Assembly: GCA_002284915.1 (NCBI GenBank)
Contig: CP015606.1
Span: 1,116,001-1,180,000, forward strand
Direction of reading: 5' to 3'
Source of the DNA: Actinobacteria bacterium IMCC26077
GTDB lineage: Bacteria; Actinomycetota; Actinomycetes; Nanopelagicales; Nanopelagicaceae
Length of the DNA: 64,000 bases
Below, in pieces: positions 30,756 to 41,392 of the stretch (the first letter of the stretch is position 1; the number at the start of each line of letters is the position of its first letter). Under the pieces are notes generated by a model, which did no database searches, was not told the DNA's origin, and was given only the letters and a program-made list of their open reading frames with translations. The translations under genes were made by a program, and so were the position numbers.

Positions 30756-30924
30756 TTATCATTACGTAAGTTCATCCCGAGAATCAGGGTGATTTCCGGG
30801 CGAAGTAATAGGTGAGTATGCCAAAAGATGGGCGAAGTTGTAAGTCGAGAAATCGGCCAAAATAGCGGCCTCTCTCCCGCCAAACCGGGCCGTTGCCCGC
30901 TAAATAACTCTAGTTTGGCGCCGA

Positions 30925-31512
30925 TTAATGATCGCTGCCCCCGAGGAGCTCCCGGGCGACCTCGACCATCGAAAGGCGCCGATCCATCGCCCCTCGCTGG
31001 ATCCACGTGAAGGCCTCGCCCTCACTCAATCCATGGCGTTGCATCAATAAGCCTTTGGCGCGCTCCACCAATTTTCGAGCCTCAAGCTTGCCCTCAAGGG
31101 TAGCTACCTCGGACTCCAGGAGCGCTCGCTCGAAGAATCGAGTTCGAGCAACCTCGATGGCAGGAATGAGATCGCTAATCGTAAATGGCTTAACCAGATA
31201 TGCCATCACTCCCGCATCGTTTGCCCGCTCGATGAGCTCGCGCTGACTAAATGCAGTCAACATCACGATTGGCACTTCACCACGAAGTTCCTGCGCTGCA
31301 GTAATTCCATCTTTGATCGGCATCTTCACATCAAAGAGCGCTAAGTCGGGTTGATGTTCGCGGACCAGAGCAATCGCGGCCTCACCATTTGCTGCTTCTC
31401 CGACCACTTGATAGCCCTCGCGGGCGAGCATCTCAACTAAGTCCATTCTAATCAACGCTTCATCTTCGGCGACCACAATCCTCAGTGGCTGCTGTTGACG
31501 TTGGCGATCCAT
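30925..31512 (-). CDS. pdtaR: ANTAR-domain response regulator (PdtaR-like)
   Basis: Response regulator predicted to bind RNA hairpins and prevent transcription termination. Residues 10-125 are a receiver domain with acidic pair E16/D17, phospho-acceptor D61 in FDVKMP, T86 and K108. Residues about 135-190 form an ANTAR domain: RKLVERAKGLLMQRHGLSE with its AEAF-like GEAFTWIQR and a late MVEVARELL. Homologues with this arrangement are PdtaR of Mycobacterium, paired with kinase PdtaS; no kinase lies here. The ATG at 31512 is one base after the tRNA gene. No ribosome site is possible outside the tRNA, which is notable. Confidence 0.93.
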   Translation of the reverse strand: MDRQRQQQPLRIVVAEDEALIRMDLVEMLAREGYQVVGEAANGEAAIALVREHQPDLALFDVKMPIKDGITAAQELRGEVPIVMLTAFSQRELIERANDAGVMAYLVKPFTISDLIPAIEVARTRFFERALLESEVATLEGKLEARKLVERAKGLLMQRHGLSEGEAFTWIQRGAMDRRLSMVEVARELLGGSDH

Positions 31513-31513
31513 G

Positions 31514-31586
31514 TGCCCCGAGTCGGATTCGAACCGACACTATGCAGTGTTTGAGACTGCCCTCTCTACCGTTGGAGTACCGAGGC
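31514..31586 (-). tRNA. tRNA with anticodon CAA (Leu by codon), class I shape
   Basis: Seventy-three bases fold as a complete cloverleaf: acceptor GCCTCGG/TCGGGGC with two G-U pairs, a D-arm with GG, an anticodon stem GCAGT/ACTGC with loop CTCAAAC, a five-base variable region ATAGT, and a T-arm GTCGG-TTCGAAT-CCGAC. The discriminator is A and CCA is not encoded. Anticodon CAA reads UUG, leucine, but bacterial leucine tRNAs normally have a long variable arm, missing here. It lies 22 bases after pyk and one base before the ANTAR gene, so it is probably cut from a longer transcript. Confidence 0.9.
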
Positions 31587-31608
31587 GTTATTCGATGCTA
31601 AGCAGAGT

Positions 31609-33057
31609 TTACCGATAGGCAGGAGCGATGCCAGCCACAGCATCGCCTATCCGATGGACTCGCATCGCATTCGTTGAACCCGGGATACCTGGCGGACTGC
31701 CGGCAACAATGACGATGTGCTCCCCCACGCTTGCCCTGCCAGTATCTAAGAGTGAGGAATCAATCTGCTTGACCATCTCATCGGTATGTTTTGCCGGCGG
31801 AATAACGATCGGCTCCACACCCCACGAAAGCGCGAGTTGGTGAGCGGTGCTCTCCTCGGGGGTTAATGCCAAAATCGGAATAACCGAGCGCAATCTCGAC
31901 ATTCGTCGCGCCGAATCACCGCTCTGCGTGAACGCTACGAGGAAACGAGCGCCAACTACCGCCCCAACTTCAGCTGCAGCCTTAGTTATTGCTCCAGATT
32001 TGGTATGTGGGTTATGGCGCAACTGGGCAACATCGCCCAAAGCCTTCTCTTCAGTCTTAGCGATGATTCGTGACATCGTCGATACCGCTTCGATCGGAAA
32101 CTTTCCTACGCTTGTCTCACCAGAGAGCATCAAGGTATCTGCGCCATCCAAAATCGCGTTCGCGCAATCGGTGGCCTCTGCTCGCGTTGGCGTCGGCTGA
32201 TTGATCATGGAGTCGAGCATCTGGGTCGCCACAATCACCGGTTTGGCATTCTCTCGAGCGGCAGTAATACACCGCTTCTGCACCAAGGGCACCTCTTCAA
32301 TCGGCAACTCAACTCCGAGGTCGCCCCGTGCCACCATCAATCCATCGAATGCGGCAACGATCTCATCGAGATTGGTGACCGCTTGTGGTTTCTCGATCTT
32401 CGCAATGACAGGAACCCGGACACCCAGTCGGTCCATCACTGCGTGGACGCCCGCTACATCCGATCCGCTTCGAACAAAGGAGAGCGCAACTAAGTCGACG
32501 CCAACGTTGAGAGCCCACTCGAGGTCCATGAGATCCTTCTCAGAGAGCGCTGGCACTGAAAGCGATGAACCTGGCGCATTTATTCCTTTACTGCTACTAA
32601 TCGGACCACCATTTCGGACTACGGTGAAAATCTCATTACCGCTAATCTTCGAAATCTGTAGCGATACCTTGCCATCATCAATTAAGAGAATATCTCCAGC
32701 AGCGCAATCCTTTGGTAGCCCTTTATAGGTGGTCGATGCTCGAGAGCTGTCGCCGACGATTTCATCAGTAGTGATCACGAAGGATGCGCCATCGCGAAGT
32801 AGATGTTCACCTTCAGTGAGCTTGCCGAGCCTGATCTTTGGCCCTTGCAGATCAGCCAAGATCGCAACATACGCGCCTCGCCGTCGCGACTCACTACGCA
32901 CGTTCTCGAGTAATTGCATATGTTGATCGCGCTCACCATGAGAGAGGTTAAGGCGGGCTACATTCATCCCCGCGTCGATCAACTGTCCAATCCGTTCAGC
33001 GCTCGCGGTTGCCGGCCCTAATGTGCAGACGATTTTGGCTCGACGTTGCGCGCTCAT
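31609..33057 (-). CDS. pyk: Pyruvate kinase
   Basis: Converts phosphoenolpyruvate and ADP to pyruvate and ATP. The 482 residues have KIVCTLGPAT at the start, the substrate loop MNVARLNLSHG, the catalytic-lysine motif VIAKIEKPQAVTNLDEI with MVARGDLGVELP, ATQMLDSMI, and a C-terminal allosteric-type domain. Length and order are typical. It lies 15 bases downstream of gltD and 22 bases upstream of the tRNA. Confidence 0.97.
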   Translation of the reverse strand: MSAQRRAKIVCTLGPATASAERIGQLIDAGMNVARLNLSHGERDQHMQLLENVRSESRRRGAYVAILADLQGPKIRLGKLTEGEHLLRDGASFVITTDEIVGDSSRASTTYKGLPKDCAAGDILLIDDGKVSLQISKISGNEIFTVVRNGGPISSSKGINAPGSSLSVPALSEKDLMDLEWALNVGVDLVALSFVRSGSDVAGVHAVMDRLGVRVPVIAKIEKPQAVTNLDEIVAAFDGLMVARGDLGVELPIEEVPLVQKRCITAARENAKPVIVATQMLDSMINQPTPTRAEATDCANAILDGADTLMLSGETSVGKFPIEAVSTMSRIIAKTEEKALGDVAQLRHNPHTKSGAITKAAAEVGAVVGARFLVAFTQSGDSARRMSRLRSVIPILALTPEESTAHQLALSWGVEPIVIPPAKHTDEMVKQIDSSLLDTGRASVGEHIVIVAGSPPGIPGSTNAMRVHRIGDAVAGIAPAYR

Positions 33058-33072
33058 AGTTGCAAACCTTGT

Positions 33073-34527
33073 CTAGACCATCAGCGGTCGAGCTGTTGGT
33101 TCGATAGGAGCTGGAAGTTGAGTTCGACCCATTAAGTATCTATCTACCGCAGCTGCCGCCGAACGGCCTTCGGCTATTGCCCAGACAATTAACGATTGGC
33201 CGCGACCAGCATCGCCCGCGACAAAGACGCCTGGAACGGTGCTCTGATACTCACCATCGCGAGCAACATTTCCGCGAGCATCGAGGTCGACGCCAAGTTG
33301 TGAGATCAATGGAGATTTTTCTACTCCAGTGAATCCCATCGCGAGGAAGACGAAATCCGCTGGAATCTCGCGCTCGCTTCCGGGAACCTTCTCGAATTTT
33401 CCGTTGACAAATTGAGTTTCCACGAGCTTGAGCGCGCGAACTTTTCCGGTGCCATCACCGATGAACTCCTCGGTTGAGACCGAATACATTCGCTCTCCCG
33501 CCTCTTCATGAGCGCTCGATACCCGGTAAATCATCGGATAGGTCGGCCATGGAGCGCTCGATGGTCGCTCATTGCCAGGTCGCGGCATGATCTCTAGTTG
33601 AGTAATTGACGCTGCGCCTTGACGCGTTGCTGTACCCAGACAATCAGCGCCCGTGTCGCCGCCGCCGAGGATGACGACATGTTTGCCAGCGACATCAATC
33701 GGCGATTTAGTAATCTCACCAAGACCTTGTTTGTTGCCCCATGGTAGATACTCCATCGCTTGATAGATGCCTTGTAGCTCACGCCCTGGCACTGGAAGCT
33801 CGCGCCATTGGGTCGCGCCGATCGCCAACACAACGGCGTCATAACGAGTGCGCAACTGATCACCAGTGAGTTCGCCACCAACATCAACTCCAGCGCGAAA
33901 ACGAGTACCTTCGCTCTTCATCTGATCGAGGCGGCGATCGAGAATCGATTTCTCCATCTTAAATTCGGGGATGCCATAGCGGAGCAAACCGCCGATCTTC
34001 TCAGCGCGCTCATACACTGCAACGGTGTGACCTGCTCGAGTTAGTTGTTGAGCTGCTGCCAAGCCAGCTGGCCCCGATCCGACTACTGCAACAGTCTTGC
34101 CCGTCAGGCGATCAGGAACCAACGGCTTCACATCGCCAGATTTGAATGCCTCTTCAATAGTCCGAAGTTCGACTTGTTTGATAGTGACGGCATCACGATT
34201 GATACCAACAACGCATGCTGTCTCACATGGCGCAGGACAGAGCCGTCCGGTGAACTCTGGGAAGTTATTGGTGGCATGGAGGCGATCGATTGCCTCTCCC
34301 ACTTCTCCTCGCCAAATCAAGTCATTCCACTCTGGAATTAAATTTCCGAGTGGACACCCTTGATGACAGAACGGAATACCGCAATCCATACACCGCCCTG
34401 CTTGTTTTTGGAGATCAGCAAATGGCTGCTCCTCATAGACCTCACGCCAATCGCGAATTCGAACATCGACTGGGCGCCGTTTAGGCGTCTCGCGAGGTAC
34501 CTTCATAAATCCTGTTGGATCAGCCAT
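33073..34527 (-). CDS. gltD: Glutamate synthase (NADPH) small subunit
   Basis: Passes electrons from NADPH through FAD and Fe-S clusters to GltB for glutamate synthesis from glutamine and 2-oxoglutarate. In 484 residues: the N-terminal Fe-S cysteines [17 protein letters not shown] and [12 protein letters not shown], the FAD site [15 protein letters not shown], and the NADPH site [12 protein letters not shown], with a final [21 protein letters not shown]. Overlaps gltB by eight bases, so both subunits are coupled. Confidence 0.97.
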   Translation of the reverse strand: MADPTGFMKVPRETPKRRPVDVRIRDWREVYEEQPFADLQKQAGRCMDCGIPFCHQGCPLGNLIPEWNDLIWRGEVGEAIDRLHATNNFPEFTGRLCPAPCETACVVGINRDAVTIKQVELRTIEEAFKSGDVKPLVPDRLTGKTVAVVGSGPAGLAAAQQLTRAGHTVAVYERAEKIGGLLRYGIPEFKMEKSILDRRLDQMKSEGTRFRAGVDVGGELTGDQLRTRYDAVVLAIGATQWRELPVPGRELQGIYQAMEYLPWGNKQGLGEITKSPIDVAGKHVVILGGGDTGADCLGTATRQGAASITQLEIMPRPGNERPSSAPWPTYPMIYRVSSAHEEAGERMYSVSTEEFIGDGTGKVRALKLVETQFVNGKFEKVPGSEREIPADFVFLAMGFTGVEKSPLISQLGVDLDARGNVARDGEYQSTVPGVFVAGDAGRGQSLIVWAIAEGRSAAAAVDRYLMGRTQLPAPIEPTARPLMV

Positions 34528-37500
34528 GAGTTGCCTCCATTACATAAGTCTCTCGAGGTAGACCTTCCTTTTCAGCTCGCTCCATCGCTGCCAGCACTCG
34601 CGCATAATCTCGAGGCATCACGAGCGAGAACCGTTCAACTGCTTCTTCCCAATCGCGAAGTAGTTCTGCTGCGATTGTCGAGCCGCTCTCAGCGCTATAT
34701 CGCGAGAGAGTTTGATGAAGGAGCGCTTTATCTGCATCCGTAAGAATGAGTATGTCGACCATCTCGCCATTGACATTCGCAGGATTGATATCAAGAACGA
34801 AAGCGCGCCCGCCTGACATGCCGGCAGCGAAATTCCTTCCAGTCTTACCAAGCACGACGACAACACCGCCGGTCATGTACTCGCAACCATGGTCGCCTAC
34901 GCCCTCGACCACAGCAGTCGCCCCGGAGTTACGAACACAGAAACGTTCGCCAACGATGCCACGGATGAAAATGTCGCCAGATGTGCCACCGTAACCGATG
35001 ACATTTCCAGCAATGACATTCTCGTGTGCAGCGAATTGTGCTCGCTCATCAGGCTGCACGATAATCGTGCCACCGGAGATTCCTTTACCGACATAATCAT
35101 TGGCATCGCCGTAAAGGCGTAGCGTCATGCCACGCGGAATAAATGCGCCAAATGATTGCCCAGCAGAGCCATGGAAAGTCAGATCGATTGTTCCTGGTGG
35201 TAGACCTTCCCCGCCATAGCGACGCGTCAATTCTGCGCCAAGCATCGTTCCGACAGTTCTATTGACGTTTCGAACCTCAAGCGATGCCCGAACTGGTTGT
35301 GCATCAAGAAGGGCGGGTTGAGCAAGTTCAATCAAGGTGTTATCGAGAGCCTTGTCCAAGCCATGATCTTGCTTGATTACTGCATGGCGCACTCCTCCTG
35401 CCGGTGCAACAAGTAATGGTTCTAGATCGAGCCCTGAAGCCTTCCAATGATCGATCGCTTTCTTTGTGTCGAGCACCTCGACCTGCCCGACCGCCTCTTC
35501 GAGAGTTCGGAAGCCGAGTTCTGCCAGAAGTTCTCGAACCTCTTCGGCGATATATTCAAAGAAGGTTTCGACAAACTCTGGCTTGCCGGAGAACTTCTCG
35601 CGAAGCGTCGGATTCTGAGTTGCTACTCCTACCGGACAGGTATCCAAATGGCAGACGCGCATCATGATGCAACCTGAGACGACAAGTGGAGCGGTAGCAA
35701 ACCCGAACTCTTCTGCACCAAGAAGCGCGGCGATAATGACATCGCGCCCAGTTTTGAGTTGACCATCAGTTTGGACGACGATGCGATCGCGGAGTCGATT
35801 AAGCATCAACGTTTGTTGAGTCTCGGCAAGACCCAACTCCCACGGCGCACCCGCGTGCTTCAACGAGGTAAGTGGCGATGCGCCAGTTCCGCCGTCGTGA
35901 CCTGAAATCAGAACCACATCGGCATGCGCTTTGCTCACTCCCGCGGCAACGGTGCCTACGCCAACTTCCGCGACCAGTTTCACATGAACTCGAGCATCCT
36001 TATTGGAGTTCTTGAGATCATGGATTAGTTGCGCGAGATCTTCAATGGAGTAGATGTCATGATGTGGTGGCGGTGAGATGAGCCCCACTCCCGGGGTCGA
36101 GTGGCGAGTCTTTGCCACCCAGGGATAGACCTTCTGCCCGGGAAGTTGACCACCTTCACCAGGTTTTGCCCCTTGCGCCATCTTGATCTGTAGATCATCA
36201 GCGTTCACTAGATATTCACTCGTTACGCCAAATCGTCCACTAGCAACTTGCTTGATGGCTGAGCGCTTGGAATCACCGTTGGGAAGCGGAAGGTATCGCT
36301 CGGGATCTTCGCCACCCTCACCGGTATTGGATTTTCCGCCCAATCGATTCATCGCAATAGCTAAGGTCTCGTGCGCCTCTTGCGAAATCGAGCCATACGA
36401 CATTGCGCCAGTTGAGAAACGTTTAACAATTTCACTTACTGACTCAACTTCATCGACAGGAATGGACTTTCGATGATTTGCCTTGAATTCGAAGAGGCCG
36501 CGAAGGGTCATCAAATCCTTCGATCGATTATTCACCTTATCGGTGTACTTCTTGAAGACTTCGAATTGGCGAGAGCGAGTGGAGTGCTGAAGTAGGAAAA
36601 CCGTCTCAGGGTCAAAAAGATGAGGTTCGCCATCGCGACGCCATTGATATTCGCCACCGGTTGGCAACTTCTTCGTTCCGGGAATCTCGCCCCCGGGAGG
36701 GTAGGCGATTTGATGACGAGCGATTGCCTCGCTCGCGATGAGATCTATCCCGATTCCACCAAGACGTGATGTGGTCCCAGAGAAGTACTCATCGACGACA
36801 CGTTGCGAGAGTCCAATCGCCTCAAAGACCTGGGCGCCGGTGTAAGACGCGATGGTAGAGATACCCATCTTCGACATTACCTTCAAGACTCCCTTACCGA
36901 GCGCCTTAATGAGATTGCGAACAGCTTTCTCTGGCGAGATATTGGTAATTACTCCCTGATTGACGAGATCTTCAACGCTCTCCATTGCAAGATATGGATT
37001 AACCGCAGCGGCGCCAAAACCAAGTAAGAGCGCTACGTGGTGGACTTCGCGAACATCGCCAGCTTCGACTACGAGTCCAACCTGGGTTCTACGTTGAGTT
37101 CGAATCAGATGGTGATGAATTGCTGAGGTAAGAAGTAGCGATGGAATGGGAGCGTTATCTGCATCGCCATCGCGATCAGAGAGCACGATGATCCGCGCGC
37201 CATTCTCAATCGCCCCACTGACCTCCGAGCGCAACTCCTCGATACGTGCCGCTAAACCGGCGCCACCTTCGGAGACTGGAAAGAGTCCACGGACCACGTA
37301 GGGTGCAAAACCGCTCTGAGTTTTATCAGCATTGACGTGAATAATTTTCGCTAACTCATCATTGTCGATGACTGGAAATGGAAGCAGGATCTGGCGACAC
37401 GAATCTGGGCCTGGATCCAAGATATTGTGTTCTGGGCCAATCGTCGCCGACAAACTCGTTACCAACTCCTCCCGAATCGCATCGAGCGGTGGGTTCGTCA

Positions 37501-39049
37501 CCTGTGCGAAGAGCTGAGTGAAATAGTCGAAGAGAAGACGTGGTTTATTAGATAGGGCGGCAATCGGAGAATCGCTACCCATAGAACCCAATGGCTCCAA
37601 ACCACTTCGCGCCATCGGTGTAAGTAGGATTCGCAACTCCTCCTCGGTATAACCAAAAGCTCGTTGACGGCGAAGAACGGAGGCATGCGGATAGACGATA
37701 TGTTCTCGCGCCGGTAGATCCTCGAGGCGAACTACTCCCTCATCTACCCACTTCGCATAGCTCCCACTTGTTGATAGTGAGGTCTTGATCTCTTCATCTT
37801 CGATGATTCGACCCGCTTCGATATCGACCAAGAACATTCTTCCGGGTTGGAGTCGACCTTTACGCACCACAGATTCTGCAGGAATATCGAGAACTCCTAC
37901 TTCACTGGCGAGCACAACGAGACCTTGATCAGTGACCCAAAAGCGCGATGGGCGCAATCCATTCCGATCGAGTACCGCACCTACTTGATGACCATCAGTG
38001 AAGGTGACGCAGGCGGGGCCATCCCACGGCTCCATCAAAGATGAATGGAAGGCGTAGAAGGCCTTTCGCGCCGGATCCATAGTTACGTTGTTCTCCCACG
38101 CCTCTGGAATCATCATCAGCATCGCGTGCGGCAACGATCGACCCGATAAGTAGAGCAACTCCAATACTTCATCGAAGGAAGCGGAGTCACTTCCACCTTC
38201 AGAGACAATGGGGAATATTCGTTTGATGTCTCCCGGGATCAAGTCGCTGGCAAGAAGTGCTTCGCGAGCGCGCATCCAATTTCGATTTCCTTTGACGGTA
38301 TTGATTTCGCCGTTATGGGCGATGTAACGATAGGGATGAGCCAATGGCCATGAGGGAAAGGTGTTAGTCGAGAATCGCGAGTGCACTAATGCAAGTGGCG
38401 ATGCGACCACTTCATTAGAGAGATCAGGGAAGAACTCTTCGAGCTGCCCTGTAGTAAGCATTCCTTTGTAGACGATCGTCTGTGAAGAGAGTGAGGGGAA
38501 GTAAATCGGAAGGGAGTGCTCTGCTTGCTTGCGGAAGGTGAACAAGAGTCGATCGAGTTCAAGAGCGCTCTGCCCTTTCAATCCCTTGAGGAATAACTGC
38601 TTGAAGTGGGGCATCACCGATTTCGCCGTTGCACCGAGGGAGGAGGCGTTGATAGGCAGTTCGCGCCATCCAAGTACGCAAAGCCCTTCGCGCAAAGCTA
38701 ATTCATCGAGCGCATGTAGAATTCGTGCGCGCTCATCATCGGCTGTTGGCAGAAAGGCGATACCGGCGCCATAACTACCGCTCTCTGGTAACGTGAAATC
38801 AACTACCGCACGTAAGAAGGCATCAGGGATTCGAATGAGGATTCCCGCGCCATCACCACTATCTGGTTCTGCTCCCGAAGCACCGCGATGCTCCATATTC
38901 CGGAGAGCAGTCAGTCCAAGCGCGACGATGTCGTGGCGAGCTTGACCGGTAAGGGTGGCGACCATAGCAACGCCACAGGCATCCTTTTCAAAGTCCGGGT
39001 TATAAAGACCCGAGCGTTCCGGGAAGCTCGAAAAATGAGAAATGGCCAT
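34520..39049 (-). CDS. gltB: Glutamate synthase large subunit
   Basis: Large GOGAT subunit of 1509 residues. After a propeptide of 24 residues the mature protein should start at the catalytic cysteine of [10 protein letters not shown] (C25), the glutaminase (class II amidotransferase) nucleophile. Further parts are the central domain, the FMN-binding glutamate synthase domain with [10 protein letters not shown] and [14 protein letters not shown], the Fe-S cysteines C-X5-C-X4-C in [15 protein letters not shown], and a C-terminal beta-helix rich in glycine ([23 protein letters not shown] in pieces). AAAGGGG precedes ATG 39049. Together with gltD it is the main ammonium-assimilation route when GS is active. 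Confidence 0.98.
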   Translation of the reverse strand: MAISHFSSFPERSGLYNPDFEKDACGVAMVATLTGQARHDIVALGLTALRNMEHRGASGAEPDSGDGAGILIRIPDAFLRAVVDFTLPESGSYGAGIAFLPTADDERARILHALDELALREGLCVLGWRELPINASSLGATAKSVMPHFKQLFLKGLKGQSALELDRLLFTFRKQAEHSLPIYFPSLSSQTIVYKGMLTTGQLEEFFPDLSNEVVASPLALVHSRFSTNTFPSWPLAHPYRYIAHNGEINTVKGNRNWMRAREALLASDLIPGDIKRIFPIVSEGGSDSASFDEVLELLYLSGRSLPHAMLMMIPEAWENNVTMDPARKAFYAFHSSLMEPWDGPACVTFTDGHQVGAVLDRNGLRPSRFWVTDQGLVVLASEVGVLDIPAESVVRKGRLQPGRMFLVDIEAGRIIEDEEIKTSLSTSGSYAKWVDEGVVRLEDLPAREHIVYPHASVLRRQRAFGYTEEELRILLTPMARSGLEPLGSMGSDSPIAALSNKPRLLFDYFTQLFAQVTNPPLDAIREELVTSLSATIGPEHNILDPGPDSCRQILLPFPVIDNDELAKIIHVNADKTQSGFAPYVVRGLFPVSEGGAGLAARIEELRSEVSGAIENGARIIVLSDRDGDADNAPIPSLLLTSAIHHHLIRTQRRTQVGLVVEAGDVREVHHVALLLGFGAAAVNPYLAMESVEDLVNQGVITNISPEKAVRNLIKALGKGVLKVMSKMGISTIASYTGAQVFEAIGLSQRVVDEYFSGTTSRLGGIGIDLIASEAIARHQIAYPPGGEIPGTKKLPTGGEYQWRRDGEPHLFDPETVFLLQHSTRSRQFEVFKKYTDKVNNRSKDLMTLRGLFEFKANHRKSIPVDEVESVSEIVKRFSTGAMSYGSISQEAHETLAIAMNRLGGKSNTGEGGEDPERYLPLPNGDSKRSAIKQVASGRFGVTSEYLVNADDLQIKMAQGAKPGEGGQLPGQKVYPWVAKTRHSTPGVGLISPPPHHDIYSIEDLAQLIHDLKNSNKDARVHVKLVAEVGVGTVAAGVSKAHADVVLISGHDGGTGASPLTSLKHAGAPWELGLAETQQTLMLNRLRDRIVVQTDGQLKTGRDVIIAALLGAEEFGFATAPLVVSGCIMMRVCHLDTCPVGVATQNPTLREKFSGKPEFVETFFEYIAEEVRELLAELGFRTLEEAVGQVEVLDTKKAIDHWKASGLDLEPLLVAPAGGVRHAVIKQDHGLDKALDNTLIELAQPALLDAQPVRASLEVRNVNRTVGTMLGAELTRRYGGEGLPPGTIDLTFHGSAGQSFGAFIPRGMTLRLYGDANDYVGKGISGGTIIVQPDERAQFAAHENVIAGNVIGYGGTSGDIFIRGIVGERFCVRNSGATAVVEGVGDHGCEYMTGGVVVVLGKTGRNFAAGMSGGRAFVLDINPANVNGEMVDILILTDADKALLHQTLSRYSAESGSTIAAELLRDWEEAVERFSLVMPRDYARVLAAMERAEKEGLPRETYVMEATHG

Positions 39050-39115
39050 GGATATCCCCTTTTAAGAAATGGATGGGACGCCATTGGCCCGAACTGCTAG
39101 GCCCAATAGTAGCGA

Positions 39116-39826
39116 CTAGAGGCCGCTGATGTGAACCAGGGCTCCAATCCCCGCGGTAACGGCCATCGCCAGCGACCCACCCACCATGATTCGAATAGTC
39201 GGCGGGATTGGGTTAGTGCCCGAAATCTTCGCTCCAATCACGCCAGCGAGAGCAAGCCCCAAGACAGTAATAGCGATGATGCTCACCGCTTGATTGATGA
39301 TGGTAGGGATGAAGACTCCCAGTAACGGAATGAGTCCACCTAGGGTGAAAGCTGCCGCAGAGGCGAACGCTGCCTGCATGGGTCGAGCCTTGGTCAAGTC
39401 ATGTTGACCTAATTCATCGCGTAGGTGCGCCTCGAGCGCATTGTGATCGTGGAGCGCTCGCGCGACTTGGAGCGCTAAGTCACGAGGGATTCCTCGATCC
39501 TCGTAGATCTTTGCTAGCTCTAAGAGTTCACCTTCTGGATCTAGAGCTAGATGCGCTTCTTCGATTTCGCGATCGGCATTCTCAATATCGGTTTGCGAAC
39601 TGACCGACACATATTCACCGACTGCCATGGAGAGTGCACCAGCGGCAATACCTGCCAGCCCGGCCGTGATCACCGTGGCGGTGCTGGTTTGGGCTGCAAC
39701 GAATCCGAGCATAAGTGAGGCATTGGAGACGAGTCCATCGTTAACGCCAAGAACTGCCGCACGTAACCATCCAGAGCGATGGGCGCGATGTTCCAGGTTT
39801 CGGCGGTAGACCTCTTCTAATGACAT
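39116..39826 (-). CDS. VIT1/CCC1-family metal transporter
   Basis: Predicted Fe/Mn transporter of the VIT1/CCC1 family, 236 residues from ATG 39826. The start is set by the TAATCT box seven bases upstream and by the conserved opening HRSGWLRAAVLGVNDGLVSNASLM. Five hydrophobic helices surround a hydrophilic, acidic metal-binding middle (ENADREIEEAHLALDPEGELLELAKIYE in segments, about residues 82-110). The longer frame to 39874 would overlap lgt. VIT proteins export iron or manganese from the cytosol; direction and metal are unproven here. Confidence 0.85.
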   Translation of the reverse strand: MSLEEVYRRNLEHRAHRSGWLRAAVLGVNDGLVSNASLMLGFVAAQTSTATVITAGLAGIAAGALSMAVGEYVSVSSQTDIENADREIEEAHLALDPEGELLELAKIYEDRGIPRDLALQVARALHDHNALEAHLRDELGQHDLTKARPMQAAFASAAAFTLGGLIPLLGVFIPTIINQAVSIIAITVLGLALAGVIGAKISGTNPIPPTIRIMVGGSLAMAVTAGIGALVHISGL

Positions 39827-39839
39827 AGGCAGAAGATTA
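39827..39839 (-). promoter_or_regulatory. Candidate near-leaderless promoter of the VIT gene (TAATCT, N7, ATG)
   Basis: On the minus strand TAATCT (39839-39834) overlaps the lgt stop and stands seven bases before ATG 39826. No ribosome site is present between. Confidence 0.4.
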
Positions 39840-40655
39840 GCGCGGACTCCGTGCCCTTCGGTTGAATGTCGCAATTGCAGCGAAGATAAATAAGGTGATG
39901 CTCACCCAGATATTCAAGCGCAGCCCCAAAATCAGCTCGCTCTCGTCGATTCGGAGACCCTCAATCCAAAAACGGCCAAAAGAGTAGGCGGCTACGTAGC
40001 AGAGGAAGAGACCGCCACTTCGTAAGACTCCGCGCGCGCCGATCCAGAGCAAGATCGCCGCGACCAGAAGGCACCAGAGAGATTCGTAGAGAAAAGTTGG
40101 ATGGAAACTTGGGAAACTCTCATAACCCAACGGACGTTTATTGACGGGAACCGCCAACCCCCAAGGCAATGAGGTTGGCTTGCCAAAGAGTTCGACGTTA
40201 AACCAATTACCCCAGCGACCAAGCGCTTGGGCAACCACGATTCCTGGGGCAAGGGCATCCATGAAAACTCCGAAGGAGAGCGGAGCGCCATCGTCGCTGC
40301 TCTGAGATCGAAGGAGGAATCGGTAGCGAAGATACGCACCGAGCGCGCCGAGGCTGATTGCCCCCCAAATCCCCAAACCACCACGCCAAATTGCAATCGC
40401 GTCGAGGAAGGTGCGATTGCTCTCCCATGTTGTTGCTAAGTGATAGAGACGTCCGCCAATAATCCCTGAAGGGACTGCCCAATATGCAACATCGGTAACA
40501 ACTCCAGGAGCGCCACCAAGCGCTACGAATCTTCGTTCGCCCCACCAGACTGCAACTACGATTCCTGCGATGATGCAGAGCGCGTAGAAGTGAATCGTCA
40601 GCGGGCCTAGATTGATAACGCTGATAGTCGGAGAGGGGATTTTCGCCAACTCCAT
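39837..40655 (-). CDS. lgt: Prolipoprotein diacylglyceryl transferase
   Basis: Adds diacylglycerol to the lipobox cysteine of prelipoproteins such as LivK, in the cytoplasmic membrane; LspA, also in this window, acts next. The 272-residue protein has about seven hydrophobic helices, the Lgt signature around GIIGGRLYHLATTW and IWRGGLGIWGAISLG, the GRWGNWFNVELFGKPT loop and PTFLYESLWCL. It has no long C-terminal extension, unlike many actinobacterial Lgt proteins. It follows the thioredoxin-fold gene by seven bases. Confidence 0.95.
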   Translation of the reverse strand: MELAKIPSPTISVINLGPLTIHFYALCIIAGIVVAVWWGERRFVALGGAPGVVTDVAYWAVPSGIIGGRLYHLATTWESNRTFLDAIAIWRGGLGIWGAISLGALGAYLRYRFLLRSQSSDDGAPLSFGVFMDALAPGIVVAQALGRWGNWFNVELFGKPTSLPWGLAVPVNKRPLGYESFPSFHPTFLYESLWCLLVAAILLWIGARGVLRSGGLFLCYVAAYSFGRFWIEGLRIDESELILGLRLNIWVSITLFIFAAIATFNRRARSPR

Positions 40656-40662
40656 ACGGATT

Positions 40663-41379
40663 TTACTTAATGCCGTATTTCACTAGCTGAGCGTTAAATC
40701 CTTCTGGCGTGTAGTAGTTGATGCCTTGTTGGTCGCTCTCGATAATCGTCCCGTCAATGACCACTGTTGGTGTGCCATTGATATTAGCTTTACCACCAGC
40801 ATCAGCAACGTTGGTCAACCACTTTCGATACTTGTCGGTATTCAAGCATGCTGCGAATTTTGTTTCATCAAGTCCAAGAGTTGCAGCCATCGAGATGACG
40901 TATGGCTTAGTCCAGGTGCCGGAATGTTCTTCCTGTTGATTGTCGTAAAGGAACTTCTTGTATTCGAGGAACTTGCCTTGATCGGCGGCGCATCCACCAC
41001 CCATTCCAGCAACCACCGACTCATCCCCAATGAATGAGAGCGTATTGAAAACAACTTTCGCTTTACCTTGCTGAATCAACTCATAGAGCTTCGAACCATT
41101 GGTCTGCTCAAATCGCTTGCAACTTGGGCATTGGAAATCTTCCCAAATGTTTATCGTTGGCGTTTTGTCGGCATTGAAGACGATTCCGTATCCATCCTCT
41201 TTGCTAGCACCTGGTGGTAGCGCGACATTCGAAGAGCTCTTGTTGCTGACGATGGTGAAGACCGCGCCGATGATAACCACCAGCGAAACCATTCCGATGA
41301 CGATCCAGCGGGTAATTGGATCGGGTTGGTTGTTCCGGCCGCCACGTTGTGGGCCACGATTATTATTTTTCGATGCCAT
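40663..41379 (-). CDS. Membrane-anchored DsbA-like thioredoxin-fold protein
   Basis: A short basic N-terminus, one membrane helix (about residues 25-46) and an outward DsbA-like domain. The redox motif is CPSC (C84, C87) in EDFQCPSCKRFE, with the cis-proline in GTPTVVID near the end; two more cysteines (GGCAAD and AACLNT) may form a structural disulfide. The 238 residues start at ATG 41379, seven bases after a TAGGCT box; the frame runs 29 residues further up but into the next gene. Probably forms disulfides in exported proteins with the adjacent MauE/DoxX protein. Confidence 0.88.
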   Translation of the reverse strand: MASKNNNRGPQRGGRNNQPDPITRWIVIGMVSLVVIIGAVFTIVSNKSSSNVALPPGASKEDGYGIVFNADKTPTINIWEDFQCPSCKRFEQTNGSKLYELIQQGKAKVVFNTLSFIGDESVVAGMGGGCAADQGKFLEYKKFLYDNQQEEHSGTWTKPYVISMAATLGLDETKFAACLNTDKYRKWLTNVADAGGKANINGTPTVVIDGTIIESDQQGINYYTPEGFNAQLVKYGIK

Positions 41380-41392
41380 GTTTTGAAGCCTA
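41380..41392 (-). promoter_or_regulatory. Candidate near-leaderless promoter of the DsbA-like gene (TAGGCT, N7, ATG)
   Basis: On the minus strand TAGGCT (41392-41387) overlaps the stop of the upstream gene and lies seven bases before ATG 41379. It supports the shorter start. Confidence 0.4.

Noticed and set aside
30704-31006. Minus-strand open frame in the livK leader
   Set aside because: It begins inside the ANTAR gene, is Arg/Pro-rich in a GC-rich spacer, and has no start signal; the spacer is better read as the livK leader.
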